This document shows, in pieces, positions 25,113 through 34,202 of a stretch of DNA of 64,000 bases. The stretch's first letter is position 1. Each line of letters starts with the position of its first letter. The notes under the pieces are model-generated. The model saw only the letters and a program-made list of their open reading frames with translations, did not search any database and was not told the origin of the DNA. The translations under genes and the position numbers were made by a program. Source of the stretch: Winogradskyella marina (GTDB lineage: Bacteria > Bacteroidota > Bacteroidia > Flavobacteriales > Flavobacteriaceae); assembly GCF_015645385.1 (NCBI RefSeq), contig NZ_JADOET010000005.1:124001-188000 (forward strand). The letters are read 5' to 3'.

Positions 25113-27416
25113 TTACGACTCTTCTTCTGTCGTTTGGATCGTTGCAGGCTCTACTGAACTATCATGAGAGTTGTAATATTCTTCTAACAGATTCATCACT
25201 GCCGTTAGTAAATCTTTTGTTTCTAGTAATAAACTAAAATATAAAGTTGTGTTCTTTGGGCTAGACTCTTCAGTCCTCGTCCTTGAAACTTGTTTATTAA
25301 TTTTATCGGTTACCAAATCAAATAATTCTTTCTTTTGCTCAATTATAGTTCCTATTTGTTCAAAAGAATGGGAATCGAAAGCTGCTTTTGTATTATTGAA
25401 TAACTCTTCGAGTGTTTGATCAATTTCTTTTAATTCCTTAATCTGGCTAAATTTAAGCTTCTTATGATTGTTATGAATATGCTTATGACTTGTTTTAGAG
25501 ATGTACTCTAAAGATTGTGTCATATCCTGTAAATAACCTAAAATATTAATGTAGAAACTACTAGCACGTAAGCTGGTTTCATCTAGATTTTTAATAAAAT
25601 AGAAGATATTATCTCTTAGAATATCAACCTCGTTAGAGAGTTTATTGACTTGCTTTTTGTTCTTTTTAAGTAAAGACAGATCTTGTTTTGCTAAGCCTTC
25701 AATAGCATTAGTGTAAATTCTATTTCCACGTTTTACAACATTCGAAATGTTTCCTGCACTTTCTATAATTACACCTTGTACTGATCTGCTTCCTGTTTTT
25801 GTTAAGCTATCTTCAGCGATGGTTGCTTTAGATTTTCTGTTATGAACAATAGAGCTTCGTATTAATAAACCAATAGCTACAAGTAACAAAATTGGGAACA
25901 TAACCTCTAAGTTAAGGTTCAATAAATAAGCAACTAATGCTGCCGCAGAAAAGGCACTAAAAGCTGTAAAAAACCATCCTCCAATAACGTTGATAACTCC
26001 AGCAACTCTATAAACAGCACTTTCTGCTCCCCAAGCTCTATCGGCTAAAGAGGTACCCATGGCTACCATAAACGTAACATACGTTGTAGATAATGGTAGT
26101 TTTTCAGACGTTGCAATTGAAATTAAGACTGCTGCAACCATTAAGTTTACGGCTGCTCTAACCATATCAAAAGCGGGTAAATCTTCAGTTTTAACATGCT
26201 TAGGAGCAGTTGGCTCTTCAAATTGCTTATCTATCTTTTGTTGCCAAGAGTCTGGTAAGATATAAGCAGACATTTGAGACATTGCCATAGCACTTCTTAC
26301 AAAAGAACGTGATAAAAAATTGGGTTGAAATCGCTCTTCTGTTTCTCCTTGGCTAGAGAGATCGAGTGATGTTTTTACAACCGATTTAGCCTTACTAGAA
26401 AACCATAAGGTTAATACCATTATCATTCCTGCTGCAAATAATAACCAGTTGTTTGCTGGTACCTTTTCTGCAAGAACTCCCATTGGGAATTGATCTGCCG
26501 ATAGTCCTGAAGCTACCCACAACTCAAAAGCGTTATAGGCTGCCATTGGGACACCAATAAAATTCACTAAATCATTTCCTGCAAAGGCTAATGCTAAAGC
26601 AAAGGTTCCTACGATAATTATTAATTTATAAATATTAATCTTAAAAAATAAAATTAATACATAAGATAGTGCTGACCAGATTACCGAACTTGCAGCCAAT
26701 ATAGATAAGACATTGTTTTCTAAGAATTCCTTCATGGTTAATCCACCAAAAAGGTCATAGTTAGTACTTGCATAAGACGTCCCTTTTAAACCTTTTATAA
26801 AAATAAAATAGGTTAAAGCTGTTAATGCTATACCACCAAAAATGGCACCAACCCAAATCGCTTTTTCTTCAAAATTATATGAAAGTAAAAGCCTTGAAAA
26901 CCATTGAACAATAGCACCTATAGTGAAAGCAACGACGACTGAGAGCAATATTCCTAAAATGATTTTAGTGGCCTCAGATGTATTAATGTATTTTGTAATT
27001 TCAAAAAAACCACCACCATCATGACCAATTTTTATCAATGATATAGCGACTGATGCTCCTAATAACTCAAAAACGATTGAAACTGTAGTAGAAGTCGGTA
27101 ATCCAATAGTATTAAAAAAGTCTAGGAGTAAAATATCTGTAATCATTACTGCCATGAAAATAATCATGATTTCATTAAACATAAACTCCCCAGGATTGAA
27201 TATCCCTTTTCGGGCGACCTCCATCATTCCACTAGAAAAAATAGCTCCAATAGCAACACCGACACTTGCGATGATTACCACTGTTTTAAAGGAAATAGCC
27301 TTAGACCCAATAGCTGAGTTTAAGAAATTAACTGCATCATTACTTACACCTACAACCAAATCAGCAACGGCTAAAATGACTAAAGCAATGATCATTAATA
27401 AATAAATATTATCCAT
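25113..27416 (-). CDS. PiT-family inorganic phosphate transporter with C-terminal PhoU-like helices
   Basis: 767 residues, larger than plain Pit (about 500). The two Pho4 signature repeats are visible: VGVSNDAVNFLNSAIGSKA (about residue 22) and FAGNDLVNFIGVPMAAYNAF (about 280). Some twelve or more membrane helices are followed by a soluble, helical, charged tail (from about 560) that resembles PhoU domains and may sense or gate phosphate flow. Upstream are two or three 11-bp-phased TGTTA half-sites, fitting phosphate control. Confidence 0.9.
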   Translation of the reverse strand: MDNIYLLMIIALVILAVADLVVGVSNDAVNFLNSAIGSKAISFKTVVIIASVGVAIGAIFSSGMMEVARKGIFNPGEFMFNEIMIIFMAVMITDILLLDFFNTIGLPTSTTVSIVFELLGASVAISLIKIGHDGGGFFEITKYINTSEATKIILGILLSVVVAFTIGAIVQWFSRLLLSYNFEEKAIWVGAIFGGIALTALTYFIFIKGLKGTSYASTNYDLFGGLTMKEFLENNVLSILAASSVIWSALSYVLILFFKINIYKLIIIVGTFALALAFAGNDLVNFIGVPMAAYNAFELWVASGLSADQFPMGVLAEKVPANNWLLFAAGMIMVLTLWFSSKAKSVVKTSLDLSSQGETEERFQPNFLSRSFVRSAMAMSQMSAYILPDSWQQKIDKQFEEPTAPKHVKTEDLPAFDMVRAAVNLMVAAVLISIATSEKLPLSTTYVTFMVAMGTSLADRAWGAESAVYRVAGVINVIGGWFFTAFSAFSAAALVAYLLNLNLEVMFPILLLVAIGLLIRSSIVHNRKSKATIAEDSLTKTGSRSVQGVIIESAGNISNVVKRGNRIYTNAIEGLAKQDLSLLKKNKKQVNKLSNEVDILRDNIFYFIKNLDETSLRASSFYINILGYLQDMTQSLEYISKTSHKHIHNNHKKLKFSQIKELKEIDQTLEELFNNTKAAFDSHSFEQIGTIIEQKKELFDLVTDKINKQVSRTRTEESSPKNTTLYFSLLLETKDLLTAVMNLLEEYYNSHDSSVEPATIQTTEEES

Positions 27417-27458
27417 AAATTCTTAATTAAAAAGAAACGTGCAAATATCTTTATATGC

Positions 27459-27486
27459 TTTTAGGTGAATGTTACCTTAATGTTAT
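27459..27486. promoter_or_regulatory. PHO-box-like direct repeats upstream of pit
   Basis: On the plus strand TTTTAG, TGTTAC and TGTTAT start at 27459, 27470 and 27481, exactly 11 bp apart; read in the direction of pit they are CTAAAA, GTAACA and ATAACA. The 11-bp spacing is that of PhoB/PhoP family binding sites. They lie 43-70 bp upstream of the pit start. Confidence 0.5.
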
Positions 27487-27720
27487 TATTAAACTGAGGA
27501 CGCTGCAGTAGGTAGAAAATGAGTTCAGACAATTTTTACGGTAATGCATTAAAATGTGTAAATGTATTAACGCTAAATGCACTAAAGTTTTAACACCATT
27601 AAAGCCTCCTTATTTAAACTGAAAATGAGTGGCTTAATTTTAAATGGTACGGACTGGTTTTTCTATGTTAACTATTTTGAAATATGTAAAGGGTTAGAAA
27701 ACAGTTAAATACATTTCTAA

Positions 27721-27775
27721 TGTTAACTAAATGTTATGTAAATGTTGTTTAAATGTAAATTATATGTTATATTCG
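27721..27775. promoter_or_regulatory. Five-unit 11-bp-phased TGTTA array (PHO-box-like)
   Basis: TGTTAA, TGTTAT, TGTTGT, TGTAAA and TGTTAT begin at 27721, 27732, 27743, 27754 and 27765, all exactly 11 bp apart. A -7-like TATATTCG (27768-27775) overlaps the last unit, 33 bp before the YwqK-like ATG. Array orientation is the same as in the other two sites, so relative to this gene it is reversed; it might also act on pit from 300 bp away. Confidence 0.6.
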
Positions 27776-27807
27776 TAAGGCAAATACAAATTAAAACCCA
27801 AATAGAT

Positions 27808-28164
27808 ATGAAAAAGATAGCAATGATATTAGTACTATTTTGTGTAGGGTTTACTTACGCTCAAGATAAAAATCAACCAAAATTAGAGAAGAAAGGTGAT
27901 GTAACTACAGCGACCTATTATCATGATAACGGTGAAGTAGCACAAAAAGGTACTTTTAATGCCGATGGTAAATTACAAGGCGAATGGACGAGTTATGATT
28001 TTGAAGGAAATAAAACAGCTTCTGCAACGTATAACGCAGGAAAAAAAGTTGGTAAATGGTTCTTTTGGGAAGGTGATTCTTTAAAAGAAGTAGATTATAA
28101 AAACAATGCTATTGTAAGTGTTGTTGAGTGGTCTAATGATAGAGCGTTAGTTTCTAATAATTAG
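27808..28164 (+). CDS. Exported YwqK/MORN-repeat protein
   Basis: 118 residues from the ATG at 27808; the frame reaches further upstream but the signal peptide MKKIAMILVLFCVGFTYAQ fixes this start. The mature part has two to three MORN-like strands (YYHDNGEVAQKGTFNADGKL, SATYNAGKKVGKWFFWEGDS). Databases call such proteins YwqK-family antitoxins, but a secreted protein with no toxin gene beside it makes that label doubtful. Control by the phased array just upstream is likely. Confidence 0.78.
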   Translation: MKKIAMILVLFCVGFTYAQDKNQPKLEKKGDVTTATYYHDNGEVAQKGTFNADGKLQGEWTSYDFEGNKTASATYNAGKKVGKWFFWEGDSLKEVDYKNNAIVSVVEWSNDRALVSNN

Positions 28165-28180
28165 ACTTATAAGGTTTAAT

Positions 28181-28214
28181 AAAAAGAGGTCGTCTATTTA
28201 GACGACCTCTTTTT
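28181..28214. terminator. Bidirectional terminator between the YwqK-like and TonB receptor genes
   Basis: AAAAAGAGGTCGTC, 6-nt loop, GACGACCTCTTTTT: a 14-bp stem serving both convergent genes. Confidence 0.88.
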
Positions 28215-28238
28215 GTTTATACTAAAATATTAGGATAT

Positions 28239-31064
28239 CTACAGATTCATACTATAACCAAGGCTAAAAGTAGTTCCTGGATTTCTTGATGAAAAGTCAG
28301 CGCTGATATCTCCATAAGATTCATACTGGCTTAGACGATCATCGTTAAGTATGTTATCTATCTTTAAGCTAATCTTTGAGCGGTTATCTTCACCAAAGCT
28401 TTTAGATAGATTAAAGTTTAAACTATTAAAAGGCTGTGTATACACATCTGGGTTTTTACCAAATCCTACAACTTCTAAAGTTTTACCTTGTACGTTATAA
28501 AACAATCCGGTTTCAAAACCAGAGTCTGTATTGTTATAATTAAGGCCTACATTTACCAAATATGGTGATTGTCCTTGTAACTCACGTGTGTCATCTATTG
28601 TTTCTCCATCTCTAGCAAATTGTTGCCTCGATTCGTATTCTTGACCTTCACCTTTTGCCATTTCAATTTCAGATTTAATTACTGATACATTTACATTAAA
28701 GCTTAAATCAGTTAAACTTTCAGAGATGAAGCCAAAGTTTTTACGCCCTTCAAATTCAATACCATAGACTTGTGCTTCTGGTGAGTTTCTAGGTGTAAAT
28801 TGGTTTGGTGCCACAAATGAATAGGCCACTAATTCAATAGGGTCTTTAAATCGTTTGTAAAATCCACTAACAGCAAACATTTGTGCTTTTTCTCCAAAAA
28901 ACTCATAGCGTAAATCAAAGTTATTGATATAAGAGGGCTGTAAATCAATATTACCTAAAAATATAAGACCTGTTAATAAATCTGGAATCTGTACCACAGA
29001 TAATTCTTTAAAGCTAGGTCTGGCTACCGTACGAAAGTAAGACAATCGCAAATTAGAAGCATCATTCACTTCGTAGATAAAGTTAGCCGAAGGAAATAAA
29101 TCGAGTTCTTCAATGGTTTGTTCATTATCATACATTTCAGAACCAGAATTGTTCTGACCAGTAAATAATGTGGTGAAGTACTCTGCACGTAAACCAACGA
29201 TGGTTTTTAACTTGTCTATAATTTTAAATTCATTTGATACATAAGCTGCGGCTGTATTTTGAGAAGCGTCGTAGGTGTTAGCGGGCTCAAAATTACCACG
29301 AATGTACGAACCAGAATTAGTTTCAGGCGTCCAAATATTACTCGGGTCTAAAATCGCATCTGCATCCCCATTAAAGCTAGAGGTGCTGATATCTCTAAAA
29401 GCAACTTCATATTTATAGATACCATAATCTCTTTGTTTATAGCTCGCTAAAGCACCAAACTTTAAAGCGGCTTGGTTATTAAATAGATTGTATTTTTTTG
29501 TAAAGTCTAATTTTCCTGTGAGATTCACTTCTTCTAAATCTCTCCATAAACGTTGAGGAAAACCAGCATCAGAACTAATATTAGTAGAGCCATCTGAGTT
29601 TAAAATAAACGTCGTTAATCGTACATCTTTATCGTAAACACGGCTAAAACTTGGTGATACTTTCCATTCTGTTATAAAATCGCTATCCACACTATTGTGT
29701 TGACCACCAATTAAAAAATTAGTTAAGGAACGTTGCGTATACTCTAAGTTGTCTTTAGCAACTGTAATTGCATTAGAAATTTCAGTCACTTGATCAAATA
29801 AGGCCGCTCTGCTTTCTCCACTTTGTAGGTGTAATACATTAAAGTTGTATTTTGAGTTATCTGTTTTAAAAGACAATCCTGCAAGACCACTTAATAAGAC
29901 ATTATTTTCTCCTAAATCACCTCTTTGTCGTCTATCAAATCTTAATTCATTAACATCACGATCTTCATCTTTTTGATACACCCCATTTTCAAAACCTTCA
30001 TAAAATTTAGTTTCGTTTTTATAATTTATAGAGGCAATTACACCTAAACGATTATCACCTACTTTAAATTGGTTTCCGTAATTAAATCCTAAACTTAAGT
30101 TTGGTAAGCTTGTATTACGTTCTGTGGCTAAAGTGCTGTTAAATGAACGGGTAATACTTTCTAAGCTCGAATTATTTGCTGAAGCCGGATTTGGAATTGT
30201 TGCTGTTGATGAAATTGGTAATGCTCTAGAACCATCGTCAAAACCTAGGAAATCCGTACCACTACCTTCGTAACTTAAATAATTAGAGTTAAATGTCATA
30301 TCTGGATTGTAGCTTCCAGAGACAGAAAAACTCATGGTTTTTTTAGAGGGGAAATCTTTAGTAATAATATCAACAACACCACCTGTGAAATCTGCAGGTA
30401 AATCAGCTGACCCTGATTTTATGACTATAATGTTTTCTAAAATATTCGTAGGAAAAACATCCATTTGAATGGTGTTCTTGTCGGGGTCAAGACCAGGAAT
30501 ATCCATATGGTTTAAAATAGATTTGGTGTAACGATCACCTAAACCTCTTACATATACATACTTTCCGCCTTGTACAGACACACCTGGGACGCTTTTTATC
30601 GCGGAAGCAATATCACCAGCACCTGCTTTTTTTATGCTTTCAATGGAAAGCCCATCTAGTAATACAGTTGAGTTACGTTGCATGTTTAATACAGATTCTT
30701 CTGTGTTTCGTCTAGTAGAGGTTGTAATTACGACTTCGCTTAACGCAGAAGACGAAGGGTTTAAAGTTACATTGACTTCGGTAACATTATTAGCTTTAAT
30801 GATTACATCTGTGATGGCTTTAGTTTCATAGCCAACAAATGAATAGACAATGGTATAGGTACCTTCTTCTAATTCTAATAAGTATTCACCATCAAAATCG
30901 GTGGTGGTTCCCGTTGACGTATTTTGAACTACAACATTAGCAAAAGGAAGAACGTCATTAAACTCACCATCGAGTAATTTTCCTGTGACAGTTCCAGTTT
31001 GTTGTGCTGATAAAAATGAAAAGGAAAATAAAAGCGCTAAAAATAGAGTTGCTGATTTAAGCAT
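28239..31064 (-). CDS. TonB-dependent outer-membrane receptor
   Basis: 941 residues. Signal peptide, then a carboxypeptidase-regulatory-like domain (about 22-105, TGTVTGKLLDGEFNDVLPFA), a plug with SVPGVSVQGGKYVYVRGLGD (about 155-175) and a 22-strand barrel ending FSLGYSMNL. No SusD gene is next to it; the only partner is the beta-helix lipoprotein 81 bp upstream, so this is not a classic polysaccharide pair. Phased repeats before that partner and the neighbouring phosphate transporter suggest import of a phosphorus compound; this is inference. Confidence 0.9.
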   Translation of the reverse strand: MLKSATLFLALLFSFSFLSAQQTGTVTGKLLDGEFNDVLPFANVVVQNTSTGTTTDFDGEYLLELEEGTYTIVYSFVGYETKAITDVIIKANNVTEVNVTLNPSSSALSEVVITTSTRRNTEESVLNMQRNSTVLLDGLSIESIKKAGAGDIASAIKSVPGVSVQGGKYVYVRGLGDRYTKSILNHMDIPGLDPDKNTIQMDVFPTNILENIIVIKSGSADLPADFTGGVVDIITKDFPSKKTMSFSVSGSYNPDMTFNSNYLSYEGSGTDFLGFDDGSRALPISSTATIPNPASANNSSLESITRSFNSTLATERNTSLPNLSLGFNYGNQFKVGDNRLGVIASINYKNETKFYEGFENGVYQKDEDRDVNELRFDRRQRGDLGENNVLLSGLAGLSFKTDNSKYNFNVLHLQSGESRAALFDQVTEISNAITVAKDNLEYTQRSLTNFLIGGQHNSVDSDFITEWKVSPSFSRVYDKDVRLTTFILNSDGSTNISSDAGFPQRLWRDLEEVNLTGKLDFTKKYNLFNNQAALKFGALASYKQRDYGIYKYEVAFRDISTSSFNGDADAILDPSNIWTPETNSGSYIRGNFEPANTYDASQNTAAAYVSNEFKIIDKLKTIVGLRAEYFTTLFTGQNNSGSEMYDNEQTIEELDLFPSANFIYEVNDASNLRLSYFRTVARPSFKELSVVQIPDLLTGLIFLGNIDLQPSYINNFDLRYEFFGEKAQMFAVSGFYKRFKDPIELVAYSFVAPNQFTPRNSPEAQVYGIEFEGRKNFGFISESLTDLSFNVNVSVIKSEIEMAKGEGQEYESRQQFARDGETIDDTRELQGQSPYLVNVGLNYNNTDSGFETGLFYNVQGKTLEVVGFGKNPDVYTQPFNSLNFNLSKSFGEDNRSKISLKIDNILNDDRLSQYESYGDISADFSSRNPGTTFSLGYSMNL

Positions 31065-31085
31065 TTGTTAGTTTATTTTAAAAAC

Positions 31086-31120
31086 TAGAAAAATGCCCGA
31101 AAAGTAATTTCCGGACATTT
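31086..31120 (-). terminator. Terminator-like hairpin between lipoprotein and TonB receptor genes
   Basis: AAATGtCCG and CGGgCATTT with one mismatch, followed on the minus transcript by five U residues. It may end part of the messages and so give more lipoprotein than receptor. Confidence 0.55.
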
Positions 31121-31145
31121 AAATAATTATATTTTATTTATTAAT

Positions 31146-32369
31146 TTAGAATGCACTTTGAGATGCTGTATAAGTCCAACCGAATACAGATGTATTTGCA
31201 CCAACAGTTGCAGTAGATGCACTTTCAATAGTTGTTACGTTATCTGTGAATTTAGCATCGTTTCCTTCTGCACCTTCTACGATGTCAGCAAGTGCAACAC
31301 CAGCAGGTAAAACAATTTCCCAGTCAGAAAATGTTAATGCATCTGCAGCTAATTCAGTAACAGAATCTTCATCTTTAAAGCGTAATGTGGTATTTTCACC
31401 AAAGCCATAAGCTAATACGTTATTTAAGTTGGCAATTAAACCATCTCTACAATCTGTAAAATGTTCATTTGCAGCATCACCGATTAAAGTAATATTTGTC
31501 ATAGTGTAACCATTAGTAGAGGTTCCTTCAGGGCCATCTAATTCTAACGCACTACCAGATTCGCTAGTTTGAATCACTAAAGCATTATCCATCGTACCAG
31601 ACCAAGCTTGGTCAGCATCTAGTCCATCATCACCATGAGCCCAAGTAATAAAGTTTTTACCATTTACAGTACCACCAAACCATTCAAAACCATCATCTGC
31701 GTTAGCAACTACCTCAAGGTTTTCCATTACAGTACCAGTACCAACACCACCCATAGTGATGCCGTTGATTTCATTGTCAGAACCGATAGTAATTCCACCA
31801 TGTCTCACAGAAATATATTTATAAGAACCAGAGTTGTCATCAGCGATGTCACCACCATATTGTCCGTAAGGCTCATTTGCAGCGATACCTTCAATTTGCG
31901 CAGTACCAACATTACCACTTACAGAGATAGGAGCACGACCTAAGATGATTAAACCACCCCATAATCCAGTATCATTTTGATCTAAGTTTGTTCCTGCAGC
32001 TTGTCCAACTTCAATGTTATCTAAGACTGAAGTCATTATAATTGGAGCGCTTGCTGTTCCGTTTGCGATTATTTTACCACCTTGATCTACAACTAAAGCA
32101 GAAGCTAATGATTCTAAACCTTGACCACCTTTAATAATAGTACCAGGCTCAATTGTTAAAGTTACACCTTCATTTACAACAACTTTTCCGTCTAATTCGT
32201 AAATGTTGTCAGAAGTCCATGTTTCGTTTGCAGTTAAAATACCTGTTTTTACGATGTTTTCGTTTTCATCCCCACCGCCATCATCAGTAGTATTATCATC
32301 ATCGCTGCTGCAATTAAATGCAACTAAAGAAAATGCAAGTAAGAAAAGTAAATTTTTAATTGTTTTCAT
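31146..32369 (-). CDS. Surface-type lipoprotein with right-handed beta-helix repeats
   Basis: 407 residues. Signal peptide with lipobox VAFNC; the cysteine is followed by SSDDDNTTDDGGGDENE, the acidic stretch that sends flavobacterial lipoproteins to the cell surface. Repeats such as VTLTIEPGTIIKGGQG, GGKIIANGTASAPIIMTS and GSALELDGPEGTSTNGYTM look like a pectate-lyase-type beta helix. No catalytic motif seen. It is the first gene of a two-gene unit with the TonB receptor, as a surface substrate binder would be. Phased repeats lie 90 bp upstream. Confidence 0.72.
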   Translation of the reverse strand: MKTIKNLLFLLAFSLVAFNCSSDDDNTTDDGGGDENENIVKTGILTANETWTSDNIYELDGKVVVNEGVTLTIEPGTIIKGGQGLESLASALVVDQGGKIIANGTASAPIIMTSVLDNIEVGQAAGTNLDQNDTGLWGGLIILGRAPISVSGNVGTAQIEGIAANEPYGQYGGDIADDNSGSYKYISVRHGGITIGSDNEINGITMGGVGTGTVMENLEVVANADDGFEWFGGTVNGKNFITWAHGDDGLDADQAWSGTMDNALVIQTSESGSALELDGPEGTSTNGYTMTNITLIGDAANEHFTDCRDGLIANLNNVLAYGFGENTTLRFKDEDSVTELAADALTFSDWEIVLPAGVALADIVEGAEGNDAKFTDNVTTIESASTATVGANTSVFGWTYTASQSAF

Positions 32370-32458
32370 TTTGTTTTTTTCATTAAATGTTATGCTGCAA
32401 AGAAACTATGATTTGTTTCTTGACAGGTTATCTTAAAATTAAAGGTTTGTAATGAAAA

Positions 32459-32486
32459 GGTTAGATTACTGTTAGCTTAGTATTAA
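32459..32486. promoter_or_regulatory. PHO-box-like direct repeats upstream of lipoprotein/TonB genes
   Basis: GGTTAG, TGTTAG and TATTAA begin at 32459, 32470 and 32481 on the plus strand, 11 bp apart; in gene direction TTAATA, CTAACA and CTAACC with 5-bp spacers, much like a Bacillus PhoP box. Confidence 0.5.
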
Positions 32487-32603
32487 CCCATTTTGTTTTT
32501 AGGAAACAATAACATAACATTGAAAAATTCTAATATCTAACTAAACTTTATATAATCAATTGTATAGCAATTTATATATCTTGCATCTTCTAATAGTAGA
32601 ACT

Positions 32604-33944
32604 ATGAACTGGGAACAATTACTCTCCTTAAAGCGATTTGGGGACACCAATAAAAGATTACGAAAAGAACAAGATGAAACCCGATTGGGCTTTGAGGTCG
32701 ATTATGACCGTATTATATTTTCTTCAGAATTTAGAGGGCTTCAAGATAAAACACAAGTGGTGCCTTTATCTAAAACCGATTTTGTACATACACGCTTAAC
32801 CCATAGTTTAGAAGTAAGCGTTGTTGGTCGGTCTTTAGGAAGAAAAGTAGGTGAACTCTTATTGAAAAAACATCCACATCTAGAAAATGTTCATGGATAT
32901 AGAATGAATGATTTTGGAGCTATTGTTGCTGCTGCTGCTTTGGCTCATGATATTGGGAATCCACCATTCGGACATTCAGGTGAAAAAGCTATTGGCGCTT
33001 ATTTTAAAGAAGGCAATGGTGCCGAATTTAAAACGTACTTAACCAAATCAGAATACCAAGATTTATGTGATTTTGAAGGCAATGCCAACGGCTTTAAGAT
33101 TTTAACGGAAAGCAGAGCTGGTAGAGAAGGAGGTTTAAGATTGAGTTATGCCACTTTGGGAGCTTTTACGAAATACCCAAAAGAATCCTTACCCAAAAAA
33201 CCGTCGAAACATGTTGTAGATAAAAAATATGGGTTTTTTCAAAGTGAAAAACAGATGTTTGAAGATGTTGCTACCGAATTAGGGTTAATAAAACGAAGTG
33301 ATGCTTACCAAAGCTATGAAAGACACCCTTTAGCATTTTTAGTTGAAGCTGCAGATGACATTTGTTATACCATAATAGATTTTGAAGATGGTATTAACCT
33401 AGGATTGATTGAAGAAGAATATGCTTTAGAATATTTAATTAATTTGGTGAGAGGCAGTATAAAAACAGAAAATTACCACGCCTTAAAAACCACTGAGGAT
33501 CGTGTGAGTTATTTACGAGCCTTAGCGATAGGACGATTAATAAATGAAGCTGCGTCTCTATTTATGCAGCATGAAGAAGCTATTTTAGCTGGTGAATTTG
33601 AAACAGCTTTGTTAGAGGTCAGTCAGTATAAAGCACAGATAAAAGATATTATTGATATAAGCGTTAAGAATGTTTACCGCTCTAAAGACGTATTAAATAA
33701 GGAAATTGCAGGTTACGAAATTCTTAACCAGCTATTAAAATCCTATGGTAAACTGGCATACAACTATTTTGAAGGTAACATGTCTAGTTATGATAAATTG
33801 TTGCTTAATAGTTTGCCTGAAACTGTAAAACTGGGTAATGATTCGTTATATCAAAACCTGTTAGCAGTTTGTCTTTATATTTCAAAATTGTCAGATACCA
33901 ATGCGATGCTATTGCATAAAAAATTACGCGGTCAGATTTTATAA
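32604..33944 (+). CDS. dgt: dGTP triphosphohydrolase (dGTPase)
   Basis: 446 residues, HD-domain enzyme that splits dGTP into deoxyguanosine and triphosphate. Visible: RDKTQVVPLSK-type N-terminus (FRGLQDKTQVVPLS), HTRLTHSLEVSVVGRSLG with the first metal His, and AAALAHDIGNPPFGHSGEKA with the HD pair (about residue 115). VEAADDICYTIIDFEDGI supplies the later metal Asp. Stands alone on the plus strand, opposite the lipoprotein/TonB unit. Confidence 0.93.
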   Translation: MNWEQLLSLKRFGDTNKRLRKEQDETRLGFEVDYDRIIFSSEFRGLQDKTQVVPLSKTDFVHTRLTHSLEVSVVGRSLGRKVGELLLKKHPHLENVHGYRMNDFGAIVAAAALAHDIGNPPFGHSGEKAIGAYFKEGNGAEFKTYLTKSEYQDLCDFEGNANGFKILTESRAGREGGLRLSYATLGAFTKYPKESLPKKPSKHVVDKKYGFFQSEKQMFEDVATELGLIKRSDAYQSYERHPLAFLVEAADDICYTIIDFEDGINLGLIEEEYALEYLINLVRGSIKTENYHALKTTEDRVSYLRALAIGRLINEAASLFMQHEEAILAGEFETALLEVSQYKAQIKDIIDISVKNVYRSKDVLNKEIAGYEILNQLLKSYGKLAYNYFEGNMSSYDKLLLNSLPETVKLGNDSLYQNLLAVCLYISKLSDTNAMLLHKKLRGQIL

Positions 33945-34031
33945 CATATGCATTTTGTCGAATAAATTTGTTTTTTAGCCGAATATTTTATTTATTTACT
34001 TCATAATCAGCCCTCAGTAAAAAACCTACTT

Positions 34032-34202
34032 ATGAAAAATAATATACTTGGCGGCTTGGTCATTTTCATGGTCGTAGTGACATGCCTATTGTTGTTAGAT
34101 GATATTACAAACCCATACGAACAGCAGACCGTTTACGATAATGTTCAGGTTGATCAACGTAAAAACCAAACCGATTTAGCCATCCTTGAGGACGAAGAGT
34201 AA
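34032..34202 (+). CDS. Small 56-residue single-helix membrane protein
   Basis: Reads MKNNILGGLVIFMVVVTCLL then a short acidic and Gln-rich tail ending LAILEDEE. One membrane helix (about 5-22) and a tail outside or inside. No family recognised. Codon usage fits the neighbours. It follows dgt by 87 bp and its last 27 bp overlap the convergent dxs end. Too short to be sure, but the clear hydrophobic N-terminus supports a real gene. Confidence 0.5.
   Translation: MKNNILGGLVIFMVVVTCLLLLDDITNPYEQQTVYDNVQVDQRKNQTDLAILEDEE

Noticed and set aside
27808-28164. YwqK-family antitoxin, hence a toxin-antitoxin system
   Set aside because: The protein has a signal peptide and no toxin gene beside it; the MORN-like repeats alone do not show antitoxin function.
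31146-32369. SusD-type partner of the TonB receptor
   Set aside because: The sequence shows beta-helix-like repeats and not the helical TPR-like SusD pattern.
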